DNA of 64,000 nt from the NCBI GenBank assembly GCA_031216445.1, contig CM062213.1, forward strand, positions 14,199,501-14,263,500, given 5' to 3'. The notes beneath the pieces were generated by a model. It searched no databases and was not told where the DNA came from. It saw nothing but the letters and a program-made list of their open reading frames with translations. Numbering within the stretch: position 1 is the first letter of the stretch; the number at the start of each line of letters is the position of its first letter. Shown piece by piece: positions 1-12,260 of the stretch. Both the position numbers and the translations under genes were made by a program. The stretch is from Lateolabrax maculatus (taxonomy: Eukaryota; Chordata; Actinopteri; Acropomatiformes; Lateolabracidae).

Positions 1-245
1 CCCGGCCCTCCTGCCCAGTTACAAGCGCTCGTTACTGGTTCATTTCTCTGAGGCCATTATTGAATGAACACTGAGACAAGGCTAGCAGTGAATGGACAGT
101 TTGGTTACACCGCCGTGAGGCTTGAGCTCCTCAGAGTAATGTACCGCTTAAGTACCTGTCAGCTTTATAAAGGAGGGAGTAGACTGTGTAAATGTGTGTG
201 TAAATAGAGTGTCAGATCAGGACCCCAGGGAGCGGAGGTGGGGGG

Positions 246-249
246 TGTG

Positions 250-288
<39 letters not shown>

Positions 289-300
289 ATGTGTGTGTAT
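246..300. repeat. (GT)n microsatellite
   Basis: A nearly uninterrupted GT dinucleotide run, broken once by GCGCAT. It is typical of fish spacer DNA and probably length-polymorphic. Confidence 0.9.
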
Positions 301-412
301 GCTCCTTTGTTCACTGATGCATATGTGAGCGCATGTGTGTGTTAGTGTTTGTGCATGTGAGTGTCACAATAATGATCATTTAACCCTCCTCAGCATTCCC
401 CAGAGCTCCACA

Positions 413-511
413 TCCCCCCCCCCCCTCGACTTCATGCTGCTCCAGGCTCTCTCTCTTTCTCCCCCGTCTCTCTCTCTCTCTCTCCCCCCTCCTCTCTTTC
501 TTTCTCTGCCT
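413..511. repeat. C-run and CT-rich low-complexity tract
   Basis: A run of about 13 C is followed by CT-dinucleotide-rich sequence. This tract explains the serine, leucine and proline-rich open frame covering it, which should not be read as a gene. Confidence 0.85.
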
Positions 512-607
512 TCTCTGTCTGCTCCTCACGGCTGGGCACAGTTGGGGAGCAGCTCCTTATTCATTCATGAGAGAAGCACCGGATAAATAAAAAGGTTCAT
601 TACTGTG

Positions 608-845
608 CTAAAGTGTTACTAATGACATGTACCTGCCACTGAGCACCTCCGAAAATCTAATGTGACACACTAGAATGGAAAATCTATTCTGCCGCACCAA
701 GGCCTCCAATGGTGCTAGCACATACTCTATGGAAATTTCTCTCCGCTTGCCCTCCAATTGTGTCTCTCTAAAACCAATATTTACAATCCCATAGCCATTA
801 TGTCCTACTACGCCCTCTGCGCCTGCTGTTGCGACCTCCATATTA
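608..845. other. possible conserved non-coding element
   Basis: About 230 bases of balanced composition contain a 77-codon open frame on the minus strand, with no plausible splice sites and no recognisable protein. Blocks of this texture in vertebrate gene deserts are often cis-regulatory elements. Conservation cannot be seen from one sequence, so this is only a candidate. Confidence 0.25.
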
Positions 846-2781
846 GCTGAAAATTGGACTTTGCAAACTTAGCAGGGGAGAAGAGACTCTTCTCATAGAT
901 GAGAGGGGGCAGCACCAGGGGACTCAGCATGAGACTCGCGGTGCCTCTCAACTCCCTGCAGCCCCAACCCTAAACTGACAACACCCACCAAATGCCAAAC
1001 ATAAATAGCCTACAGAAAAACACATTGTGCTGCATTCCATCATTCAGTCTCTCAAATACAGTCAAATTCAAAGTGTGTAATTATCAAATGCTATGAAAAC
1101 ATTGACTGACACTTAGACAGACACCTTAAATCTGAATTTTAATCATGAAACACTAAGATATCTCGCTTGAGATATATTTTTTACTGCTAAAATGTCACTT
1201 GATCACATTCATGCAATCGCTGGCTTATAGGTTATGCAAATAAGCACTAAATAAGCATGCAGTAAGAATGCTTTTGCAATTGTCTGATTAATATTGCCAA
1301 ATGCAGGCTCAAAGCTTACTTGATAGGAGAGAGGCTGAATGAAAAAGCATCTTTAGCTCCCACAGTAACACCGTTTAATGTCTTTGATTCAACGCTGCTC
1401 CTGTTTAAAGCAATGCCAACAATTTCTCTGAAATCTTGAATGTTTCATGAATATGTTACACTTTTTTTTATTATTCTGTCAAAATTGTATTTTATACATC
1501 ATTAGAATTCTGATATAATTGTAGCACATAAAATCTAAGACATGATTTGATTTTATAATGTCTATTGTACCCTCCAGGTTTGTGGATGCAAATATTTGAA
1601 AATGAATGGAATAAGCGACTATACCATATATCCTGCTCAGCCTTTGCATTCAAGTAAAATTACAAATCTATCTAAAATTGATGATAAGAATTGCATGTCA
1701 GAATCAGAATAAATGTTGCTGAGTAACTTTAAGAATAAAGACTGTTGAATTTAAGCTTTCATTTCAGTTTAATATATAATATGTTTACTACACTATATGA
1801 TATGTATATCATATAATAAATATTCACTAACATAACCAGTAAACTATCTTTTCTGCTAGCCAGCCAACTATTGTTATACGACAACTGCCCTAGTGCAAAC
1901 TGATAATGTTGTAACTGGATTAATTTTAATTGTGTTGTTTGAAAATGTGATGTTACATTGAGATAATATTTCCTCTATATGGTCATACAGGTTTAATGCC
2001 AGTTTCTGATACAATGCAAATGAGCTCCAAAATGTGCATAACAGGTGTAAAATGTTAAATGTACTTATGTACAATAAGGTAAAAATAGAAAGAGATAAAA
2101 CAGTTTCTCACTACTGAGGTGTTTTCCACACATGTACAGAATTCCCTCCTCCTGGGTCCTCTCAATAATATACACAGTAGCACATAAGTGCAATTTTACT
2201 TTTTCCAACAATATTAATTGCATAGAAAATAAACCATGACCTGAATACACAATATTTCCCAATATGATTACATTTTTTGCAGCTGTTATCACTTCTCATC
2301 TATCAAAGAATTTAACCCATCTTCAGCAGCTTGAAGTGTCAGTGACAGTCAGTTGTGGGTTTCTGTTGAAGCCAGCTGTGGTTGTTGTCCTCCCTCCTGA
2401 TCTAAAAGACTTGTTGCATCTTTAAAAGCTCAATCTCTAATTGAATCATGGGTTCCATCAGTGTCTCAGCAGAGTCTTAAATGACTGTTTGCTCAACATG
2501 TCTGCCCATTTCCACTGATTAATTCATACGAAGCCAAACGAAATGTTCTGCCTTGTTTGTCATGTTACATCCAAGCCCTGCAGTCTTTCCCCGATCAGAG
2601 TCAATGTTTTTAGACTGGAGCAAAACCACTGAAATGTAAAGCAGAGAATTCATATGTATAATTATATAATTTAATAATTATAATCAGGATGATTTGCATA
2701 GTGATACATTTTCCCTTTGTGAACATTTCAAATTAGTTTTTAATAATTTACTAGTATAATGTCATAGCGTCTACATAATGT

Positions 2782-2802
2782 CTATATATATATATATATA
2801 TA
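2782..2802. repeat. (TA)n microsatellite
   Basis: A short uninterrupted TA dinucleotide run in AT-rich spacer. Confidence 0.85.
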
Positions 2803-3221
2803 GTATCAAGCTAAATATCAAACCCTGACAGAATAAGAGATTTGATAAGGTTTGCAGGTTTACAGTAGCAGCAATACAAAGATGAACATTATCAAAATTC
2901 ATCATTTCACACAATCCCCACCGTAAAATTGTATTACAAATGAATGGATCTCAAAAAGTGAAACAGTTCACCTCTTGAGTGTTTTTTAACTAAACACCAT
3001 TTGCTGGCATTCATTTTGAAAAGTAGTAGAAAAACACAAGTAATTTCACAAGCCATACGCAGGCCCCTATCTTGTGCACATTTTTACAATTAATATTCTA
3101 CACATTTGTGCACTTGTGTCAAACCTATTCCTTTTTTGTGTATACACGCAGGGAATGTATGTCCTTGGCTGCATCCAATTGGTCAAAATGTATCCAGCTA
3201 GTTGTGATTAGAGGTCACTAC

Positions 3222-3315
3222 CTGAGAAGGCTTCTGTTTCCTTGGCGACATCGACGAGGTCGACTGACAGGTCCACGCTCTCATTCTCCAGGATGAGTTT
3301 TAGGATCTGCTCTCT
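3222..3315 (-). CDS. orphan exon of an ATAD1/Msp1-like AAA ATPase (partial)
   Basis: Read on the minus strand, an acceptor ending in TGGCAG (3320-3316) opens a 94-base exon of 31 codons plus one base. It ends at a TCAG|GTAGTG donor. The peptide begins REQILKLILENESVDLSVDL and ends ETEAFS(G). This matches the segment of ATAD1-type AAA ATPases just after the arginine-finger region: the QREEIL-like helix, followed by the GxSGSDL motif that starts in the next exon. ATAD1/Msp1 proteins extract mislocalised tail-anchored proteins from the outer mitochondrial membrane. No Walker A, Walker B or C-terminal exons of such a gene were found on this strand within the window. This is therefore either one exon of a gene with very long introns running off the left edge, or a stranded duplicated exon. 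Assignment to the ATAD1 family is fairly confident; whether it is functional is not known. Confidence 0.6.
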
Positions 3316-4272
3316 CTGCCACGCACATGACATGTTGCATAAAAAGGCAATGATAATCAACAACAGGAACAATGTAGGAACGTCTTCCAAAGCAGAACAG
3401 ATTTAACTACATCACTGCACAAATCTGCCCGTGTTGTAGTACACTAATTAAATGGATTATTCAGATTATTTAACATTAGTGATGCATGGGCCTTTGGTCA
3501 AGCTAAGTGTCCAGTGGATAAAGACATCCCACCCAGTCCATTTTGATTTGATTTTCATGCTTTTCAAATAAGGCCCACTGACCATGATTAAACTGTGTTT
3601 TTGCCACAACTAGGATGAACTCACATTCTACTGGTGAGTCTGATTCATACTCAAGAGGAATCCCAGTGTGTCTATGGATCCAAAATGAACGATGTATTTC
3701 TGTTGGACCTTCTCTGGATCGGACAATTTGTCTCTAGGACAAGAAATGTCCCCAGTGAAACTACACTTGCACGTGTAGCTGCGACTGTTCGCCGGAGTTC
3801 TTCCAGTGGTCTTCTGGAGATGAGGTGAAAACAGCCAGTATAATACTCTCGTAGTATCAGCTGTTACTGGTGGAATATGTGTCTACGGGGGATTGTGGTG
3901 TTGTTTTACACTCAAAAACATATCGTATTGTGTTCACTGACAGAACAGAAATTCAAAGATCATTAGTCTCATGATAAATCACTGTATGGGTTAAATACTC
4001 TGTGGTGCTGTTATATAACCGACCTTGTGACAGCCACTATAATTATGTCCCCTCCCGATGCTTCCTTAGGGTCCTATAAACCACATTAGCCACTCTAGCC
4101 AGGCAGATCATTTAGACTTATACGAGGGGCCCCCTCCACTGAACATCACTTTACCAATCCACCAATGCAGCTACATCCAGGATTTGACACAGCTGTAAAT
4201 ATTCAAATATGATGATTTCATTATGATGTGCCCTCCCTGCATGAAATCTGTGTATATTGGAGTCAGTATTAG

Positions 4273-4297
4273 TTTTTTTTTTTTTTTTTTTTTTTTT
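4273..4297. repeat. poly(T) run
   Basis: An uninterrupted run of about 25 T. It could be the A-tail of a minus-strand retroposon, but no retroposon body was recognised beside it. Confidence 0.8.
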
Positions 4298-4589
4298 GTC
4301 ATTTCAAACACAAGACAGATTTGTCATTTATGTCTTCATATTCTAAAAATCTAAAATTAGGGTTTGATTGAGCATACATTTGTCGCCCTGTGTCGCTTTG
4401 AAAAGCCAGCTCAGTTCCTTATTCAGCAACCTGTTCAGTCCGTGATTGACTTTTCCCTCAGCCCCCCTCCAGCAGATGAAGGAACATAGCTTAAACCTGT
4501 TACTGTCAGCTTCTCACCTGGATCATAAGAACTCCTGCTTGGAGCATGCAAACCAATATCCTCCTATTCTTTGCCCAGCCGCCCAGGAT

Positions 4590-4860
4590 TCACAGCCATC
4601 GCTTTTCACAAAGACCAGGGCAGAGCGCAGTCTGTGTTATCGTATTGAGTTACCTGTAGCTAAGCTCTGAGCGAGCACACACAATGGCAGGCAGTTAATG
4701 ACAGCGCAGGGCCTAACCCCTTGTCCCCGGCCTTTCCCTGAGCCTCATTTCCGCGCGGCGGCTGCCATTTCACAGCTGTTAGCCACAGACTCTCTTTGTC
4801 ATGATTAAGGACAAATTAATAGATGCCTCCTGGTAATCAGCTTTCATTAGGGCTGTCAAC
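4590..4860. other. possible conserved non-coding element
   Basis: This block mixes GC-rich stretches with homeodomain-type cores (ATTAA, TAATAG, GTAATC, CATTAG) and includes TGATTAAGGACAAATTAAT near 4802. That texture is common in developmental enhancers. No coding exon was seen. It is a composition-based guess, with conservation untested. Confidence 0.25.
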
Positions 4861-5438
4861 CCGTCAGTGGTGTTCGCTCAGTGCACTGGACACGGGATGA
4901 TCACCTCCCAGTTGAGAGACACTACAGCTGGCTGTGTGCGGCTGTGGTGCTGCCTCTCAGCTGCTGTATTTGTGTGCTTAGTGTGGCTAAAGTGTGGGTA
5001 ACCAGTGCATTAGCACGCTCCTTCGTGGCACAAGTGCTTGTAGTTGGTGCATTAACAGTGCTCCGTGTGGAGCTGCAAGATGGAGGTCATCGTGGGAATG
5101 ACATAAAGAGTAGTCTTTCTGCTGGGTGTAATTGGCCCCAGCATGCTGAAAATGGACTGTGAAATGTAAGGGGGGGTCAAATAATTGATTTTCCCCCGAA
5201 TGCAGAATCCAGGGCAGGGCTGTTTAGTGAGTAATTTACAAGAGCAGTTCAGCCCAGGCTGACTGGCATATCTGTTGAAAGTTCCCAGGGGCACAGGAAG
5301 AGATAACACACACCTGAGACCCTGGAGCAGATGGACAGCAGTCACTGTGCTACTCAGAGGGCAGAGAGGATCCACATCAAACTTACTTCCACACATCTAT
5401 GTATGCAGAGGGGATATACATGCACATATACACATTCG

Positions 5439-5463
5439 CACACACACACACACACACACACAT
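5439..5463. repeat. (CA)n microsatellite
   Basis: About 12 uninterrupted CA units, with a CT-rich tract about 100 bases downstream. Confidence 0.9.
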
Positions 5464-6249
5464 AGACACGTACTCCGAGGATGATGGACACAGGCTATTG
5501 TATGTAGAAATAGACTCTCTCCTCTCACTCTGTCCATGTTTCTTTCTCTGTCTGTCCATCTCTCTGCCGCTCTCTCTCTCTCTGCAGCATTTCTGGAATT
5601 GATGAAATAAACTCATCAGACTTCCAGCAAGTTTGGCATTGTGCGAGAGAGCTGAAGTCATTTCAGTATGTAGATTTCAGACTTAAACCCATAACCGTGT
5701 TGCGTGGTGCATGACCACCCCCACCTGCTGGAGAGAGAAGGCTGGGGTGTGCATGATGGGATAGCAACGTCTGTAAGACAGGATATAGCCTGGCCCTCTG
5801 AATGTTTAGTGATTTTTCTCCACCACAGCCTAAGGGAATTAAGACAATAGCCTTATGTCAGATAGCATAATCTAGTGGCAAAATAGCATTTTATTTGCTG
5901 TGCCAAAACTGGGCTCAGATACACGTGTAAGCTAATTGAGAGGAACCCGCTGCTTAGCCATCTGCATGGGTAAAATTGGTTTAATCTCCGATTTGGAGAA
6001 TTTCTTGTTAGGTAAAAAGATGAGTGACGATTGTCAAGATCCATGATGTCTGTAATTTGAATTTATGGAGAACACAATGATTATCTATTGTTGTATTGTA
6101 CCAGAAAGTCATTGCTGTCAGAAATGTAGATGAGCCACCTAGAGCCTGTATATTGTGCTCATCACAACAAGACATTTGTATGCCGCACAGTCAGTGCTCT
6201 TCAATTTTCTTAAGCATCTTGGTAAATTGCACCAAACAATTTTCAAGAT

Positions 6250-6530
6250 CAATTCCAGCATCAAAAACAATGCACACAAATCCCAATCTTCAACCCATAT
6301 TGTGTTGGAGAGGGCCCCTGTGTTTGCATGAAGGTAATTACAGTGGGATTTGATGTTGTGGTGTGCCCAGAATTCTCCAGCTTTAGATCAGGCTCAGGGT
6401 GCTCCACCCCATTAATACTCCATATGGGGAACCCAGCTGTGATCAGAATTGGAAGAGCAGGAGGGGAAATCGATTTCATTTGCAGGATTATTGATGTAAC
6501 CGAGATGCCGTTTGTATGAAACATAAAGTC
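6250..6530. other. possible conserved non-coding element, open on both strands
   Basis: An 87-codon frame on the minus strand and a 63-codon frame on the plus strand overlap here, so stop codons are depleted on both strands. There are no good splice sites and no recognisable protein. This pattern fits slowly evolving, unique non-coding DNA better than a gene. Confidence 0.25.
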
Positions 6531-7153
6531 TCATTTCAGAGGTTATGGATAAAACTGGATTGAGGGGCTGGCTGTTTGTTTTATTCAATGAAACATTACA
6601 GAAACAGAGAAGTCAATATACACACTGCTGTACAGACCTCACCCGCATTGCACCACATTAAAGCTTTGGAATGAGTTTTTCATATCTACCTGCCTATACT
6701 GACACAAACTTCTGCATACAACATAAAGAGCATGTGGAAAACGCAGAGACATCTATGCATTAAAGCTGGAGAAATAAATGTGTAAAGCAACTGGTTTAAT
6801 AGATGTTAAAAGAGAATTTGGATAAATTAACAAAATAAAAGTGATTTACAGCATTGCTGAGGTAAAAAAAAAAAGGGCGGGCGGGGTTCAAAGCTACATA
6901 TGATGTTGGCAGAGAGAACTGACCTGGCAGTCGGCCTCTCTCACCCTTTGCCAAAGTTCCCCTTCCACCTGTTCCCTACATTTTTTAGGAGGCTTTATAA
7001 GTCAGTGTGATGTGCTGGTGAGGTGATCACCCATACATTAAAAACAGTATCAGACTTTCCCAGGGTTCGGATGGCCTAACAGCTGGATCTTTCAAGTGAA
7101 TCCATCCCTCTCTCCTGCTATTCCTCCTTCTTTTCTTCCTCCTCTGTGCCCAG

Positions 7154-7277
7154 TGCGAGACCATTGTTGTTCCCACACGTACAACAGCAGCATTTGGAGT
7201 GATGGCAAGCCAGATGGGAACTTTTTTTTTCGGGGTTCACAGCATTCCAGCGATGACAACACCGAGGTCAAGACAAG
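7154..7277 (+). CDS. candidate internal exon, protein not recognised
   Basis: A long pyrimidine tract (about 7105-7150) ends in TGCCCAG, giving a strong acceptor. The 124-base segment ends at ACAAG|GTAAAG, a good donor. One frame is open throughout and has moderately coding-like third positions. It contains the peptide HTYNSSIWSDGKPDGN followed by FFFRGSQHSSDDNTEVKT. A second frame is also open. A run of nine T (about 7221-7229) sits inside and could mark a frameshift. I cannot match it to a known family. It could be one exon of a long-intron gene, or an enhancer that happens to have splice-like edges. Confidence 0.3.
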
Positions 7278-8479
7278 GTAAAGTCTTCTATAAAATATCT
7301 CCCCATACCTTTGATTACACTTTATAGACAGAAAAAGAAATCCTGTTTCTCATAACACAAAGAGGGTTAAAACATATAAAACTGCTGCAACATGGGCACA
7401 TGAGCTGTCTGTAAGAGATTATAAAGTTCACATAAAGTTCTTCCATCAGAGAGAATTTTAACAACTGCTCCTGGTCATCAAATTAAGGGCTGGAGGTGTT
7501 TGCATTTTCCACGACTTACTGTCCTTGTTCAGAGCAGATGTTTAGGGTGTTCTAGTGTCAGTGATGGGCAGTATAAAAGCAGGCTAACACATGTCACCAT
7601 ATCGTTACAACTGGAGGAGGAAGTTATGTCATCGGGCCAGCTGGCTCTAATATGTGTTGCAACATTGTGTGAAAAATATAGAGCAGGGGTGGAGCCAAAA
7701 CTCAAATTTGGCTGAGTTGCCCACAGTGTTTTTTAGATTTGGGTTTGGAGTGCAGACACACAATAAGATCTCCAGCAGAGTTTCACAAGTTCTCATAAGT
7801 ACGTCATTAATTTTGCACACATGGCCTGTCAATCCTCCCAGTGCAGCTTGTTTTCAGTGACAATAATTATGGGTTTAACAGTCAAGAAATGGGCTTGTCG
7901 CAGATGATAAAGGAAATTGCAGAATTCCATCACAGAGCATTTGTATTTTTACAGGGAGAAAGCTGAGCCAAGTGAAAAAAGAGAACATGCCATTTTTGAG
8001 CGGCATGTCTGCGAGGGGCCGGTGTTTTGATATGTGCCTGTGTGGAGTGAGAAGGGAAAGTGGGCCCCTGTCTGGGAGAAAGGGCTGAAGCTCTGTTATG
8101 GAGCTTAGGTCTCCATCTATCCTAATAAAAAACACTTAAGCCAAACAGCCCCCTCTCGCTCTCCCTGTGTCTGATCCTGAGAGCTACCTGCGGGCCCTCC
8201 ACAGAGCACATTTAATAATGGTCCCCACCCCGAGCAATGGGCAGTCCATACGACTCTATGCAGCAGCACAGTATTCTGGGAAGGCTGAGGCTTGTCGAAC
8301 TGGCATGAAGGGTGTGGTTAGTCCCTGTAATGTCTGCACAAATCTAACAGCGCTGTAGTGTTTTCAGTAATGATATTTTTGGCATTTTTCCAAACTACTG
8401 AATTTAACCACAATTAAACTGACACATTTATGTTTATTTCCCCCCTCTTCGCTCTCTTTTACCCTGGCTTTTCAAGACG

Positions 8480-8880
8480 CCATTCTTTGATGGTGTTTAT
8501 GGAAGCAGTTTGAAGTGGTTTTCCTTTGCCACCGTAATCCCTGTTTGTGTTCCACACAGACCCTGATGTGAATGAGAGGGAACGTTGTGAAAGAATTGTG
8601 CTTTCGACGGTGTTAAACCAGAATAAAAAGTGGCATTTTTTATTTGTTTTGCCTCGTGTTTGATTCTTGGTAATGCAGACAATCAACAGGGTAGAGGAGT
8701 TAAGTGCATTATAAATTACTGAGAGGGAGCCACCTCGCTCTTGGAGCTCATCCTGATGCTGCTGCTGCCACTTTGGGTTATGTGAGGAGTAAAGTACTTT
8801 AGCAGAGACCGTGGAGCTGCTCCACAGCACTCCTTTGCATATCAAATAAACAGCAGGGCATGATGGCGGTGCCAACCTAG
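8480..8880. other. possible conserved non-coding element
   Basis: Two overlapping minus-strand frames of 138 and 61 codons cover this block, which has even composition and no splice signals that would make a sensible exon. The translated sequence is rich in polar residues with no domain. It is recorded as a regulatory-element candidate only. Confidence 0.2.
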
Positions 8881-11829
8881 ACAGCTATGTTATATGTACA
8901 CAGTGATGCACATGCATTATGTCTATAAAGGTGCCAATGAAGTCTATTGAATATCTCCTACGATACAGATCATGGTGACAATAGTGTCTGAGGTTGAAGT
9001 GGTTTGTATGTGGTGTGTATAAAGTCCCGGGGAGATGTTTTAAATGGTGAGCTTTACCTTCAGGATGTGACAATTTTGATCTGAAGCATCACAGGTGAAT
9101 ATGGTAATTAAAACTAACCTCGCACAGAATATAATTAGGAATTTTACACAAGAGGGATTTCATATTAACATTAACACTGTACCTGATCATTCACACTGGT
9201 TTCATGTTTTTTAAATTGCATTGTGTTGATAAATAGATGTATTTGAATAGTGCATGCTTTCATTTACAGTAAAAAAATAAAAAAGGAAAACAAAATCAGA
9301 ATTTTCATGCTGAAAGCCCATGTTTATAGTCCCCTATTCTGTGTGCTCAATCCGTAAGGTGAAGATCCATGACTTTTATTTTCATAACAAAGCGTTCCAA
9401 GGTCCAGCAAACAAACTGTTGTATGGATGTACTATTGATTTCACATTCACACGTCCGGACTTAAAGGGACTATGGGATTGCCCATGAATCCCAAATCTGT
9501 GTGCTACTCACAGTCTGTCAAGTTGACATCCACTCTCTTCTGTAAACTGGCAAGATTATTCACTCAACAGGATCTCTCTCCCTTTCATCCTGCGAACTAC
9601 AGGCCAATCCGGCCGCTGACAGCCAAGTGATAGCATACAGATGGAAATGAAGGGGAGCGGGGGAATGGTGCTGTTTGTCAAACACTGGAGAAAGCTTCTG
9701 GGTTCAGGGAGTAGACTGCTGCGCCAAACTGGGTCCTCTGACTCTGACTTCACTTACTGTGAGGTTTCAGCGCCCGAAATCTTATACTTAACACAGTTAT
9801 CACACATGTTGTATGCAGGCTGGACTTAGAACTCAATATGATCTGATTACCACAAGATATACTGTATAGTGTATGTCGTAGAACCATCAAAGTGACAGAA
9901 GAACTCTCACTTCTTACCACAAGCTTGTTGCGAGACAGCACGACACTCTTACACTTCCGTATGCTACCATTAAACACATGCAGATGTGAGACCCTTCACT
10001 GTAAGCAATGATAAAGAATAATGTTACAGTGCCAGCGGTTTTTGGCCTAAAGGGCCTGCTGGTGTATGCCCAAGAATTAATTTTTTCCATCGGACACCCT
10101 CCATTCGCTCTGTTATGAGCAACATATTCTGAGCCAAAGAAGAAAACAAGTATCGGAAGATCTCACAGTCAGAGGAGATGTCATGACAGTTATTTGTAGA
10201 AGTAAATTACCTACAGCCACTACATTGATAACAATCATATGACAACTAAACTGGTCTCAAAAACTGATATGAGCAATATGTGCTGTGAAATGTATTTCCT
10301 TCTCCTTAGGCAACAGATAATATGCATTCATCCCTGTAGTCCACCAAGCAATACAAAGAATGCATTCTGCCCATTCAATCATAATGTTGGCTTCTCCTTG
10401 AGATGGTCATTGTGTTCTCTGGATTATAATTCACAGTCATTGGAATGAAACCAATTTGAGCCTCTTTCATGATAATGCAAATAAATATCAACCCTGATTT
10501 ACCCATTTTTTTATTACTTTTCTCTCTTCACTCCCTTATCAGCACACAGAGCATTTCTCTCTTTCTTAAGGGTCGAATGAAAGGTCTCTCTTTTCTTGAG
10601 AATCAAGGCAGAGGAGAAGCCTGGTCCAGGACTGATTCATGTCGCACACACTGGTGGGATGTTATGCATGGATAATTGATTGTCGAAGCAGCATGGCCAC
10701 TGTTGGATCTTGATGGTGCTGCCGAAATGTCACCTTACTGATGTTACAGCGGCGCCGATATTAAAAAGGCTGGTCTCAAAGGCTTCCATCCGAGCACACT
10801 CCTCTCCCACTGTGTCTGGGAGAGACAGAACTGTTTGTCAGGCTTCTATTTCAGAGAGACAGATCTTGCATTCGCAACCTTATCTGCACAGGACAGTGCA
10901 CCCACTTCCAGAAGTGCATTGAACATTTCCAATCATAGGGATATATCACTCTGCTTTTAAAGTGGAAATCAAAAGTGTGGGAATGGTGAGAAAAAAAAGA
11001 GACATAATTGAGATCGCATAGGATTTATTTATAGGTAGTTTGTCTCCTCCAAAACCCTGAAAAATTACACTCCAAACTGCAAATACCCCCTTCGACAACA
11101 ATAAAGAAGCCATCATTTTCGTGGGAATGTTTTCATACCAATTTCAAGAAGTTTTAAAGGAAGATTGTTTGGAAACGTCTCAGACATTGAGTCAGATAAT
11201 GCAGTATGCATTTATATAAAAAGTAGGAGATTAAGTGAGTAGAATCCGGTTAATTTCAGAGTTACGATAGTGTACAGAAAGCTGAGCAGGGACTGGTAAA
11301 CTGTGTTAATCTATAAAGGCTTATGCAGGTAAAAATAGACTACACCTGCATGCCTTTTTACCTCCATAATACTTTGCAGAGGTAGACTATTGAGCATCCT
11401 TTTCCATTACCAAGGAATGGAAAAAGGATATTTTACCATCAGTTTTTGGAATGGCTTCGGTAGATTGCTCAAAGAATGAAGTGTACTACTGCCATCAATT
11501 CAGAGGCCTGAGCTGGAATAAACCTGAACAGAATCAGAATTTTTTACTAAATTTGTTGCACCATGAATTATGGCGAGTTGTAAATATATGCAGTAATACC
11601 ACATAGGAATAAAACTACATCGGCAGTGTACAGTATTTAACTGTATTTTGAGTTTCCTTTTTGAGTTTCTTTTTCCTTTTTCTTTAAAAAAAAAAAAATC
11701 ATGTAAACTATGTTGTTCTATTCTCTTCTTTTTTGTATAAATTTCTGAGCGATGATAATTTGAGGTTTGGAAATAATATTATTTTGTATTGGATTCCCAT
11801 TGTCTATCTACTGTTAAAGCGATGGGCCT

Positions 11830-12260
11830 TTCCTTATTGTGCCTCTCTGACATACTGAAACCATTCAGAACTCAGGGCTTCCCCCATAATCAAGTGTGAA
11901 TGAACATGTAAACTTAGCCAAGTATTAACAGAACTTGGCCTTTCTTCTGCACACTGCAGTTCATGCTGCTGTGTGAATCCTGGTTGGCGTGACAGAGGTA
12001 AAAGGCAAACAGCTTGAGGAGTGAAGAGGACCCAAAACAGACAGGCGGGAACACAGACCATACTGTCTGGCAGAGGGCTGCAGCTGAAAAGGGAGAAAGG
12101 AGCATTAATAGCCACCATATGTCTGCATATTCTGGGGTCTCCGGCGTAAATTTCATTACCAAACGCACAAAATGGACCATCTAAAAGACGTGTGTAACGT
12201 GGCCTGAGACAGCTACCGTGTGAAAGCGGGCCGTTATGTGTGAGAGCCATGGCCTGATCT
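11830..12260. other. possible conserved non-coding element, two open minus-strand frames
   Basis: Two minus-strand frames of 143 and 88 codons are open across the same 270 bases. That argues against either being selected as protein and for base-level constraint or chance. The middle holds enhancer-like AT-core motifs (CATTAATAG, CATATG, TTTCATTACC). No transcript evidence is visible. Confidence 0.25.

Larger units (their letters stand above)
1..3221. other. non-coding stretch, no gene seen
   Basis: I see no exon with convincing splice sites here. The segment holds a GT microsatellite near 246-300, a C-run and CT-rich tract near 413-511, a TA repeat near 2782-2802, and otherwise AT-rich single-copy sequence. 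The open frames at 335-586 and 1874-2292 follow low-complexity or AT-rich sequence and have no coding character. The block at about 608-845 is described separately. Confidence 0.6.
3316..7153. other. non-coding stretch with possible regulatory blocks
   Basis: No supported exon. It contains a 25-base T run (about 4273-4297), a CA repeat (5439-5463), a CT-rich tract (5550-5584), and two blocks resembling conserved elements (about 4590-4860 and 6250-6530), listed separately. The small open frames here overlap on both strands and have no family resemblance. Confidence 0.55.

Noticed and set aside
335..586. 83-codon frame of Ser, Leu and Pro
   Set aside because: Produced by a C-run and CT-rich low-complexity tract.
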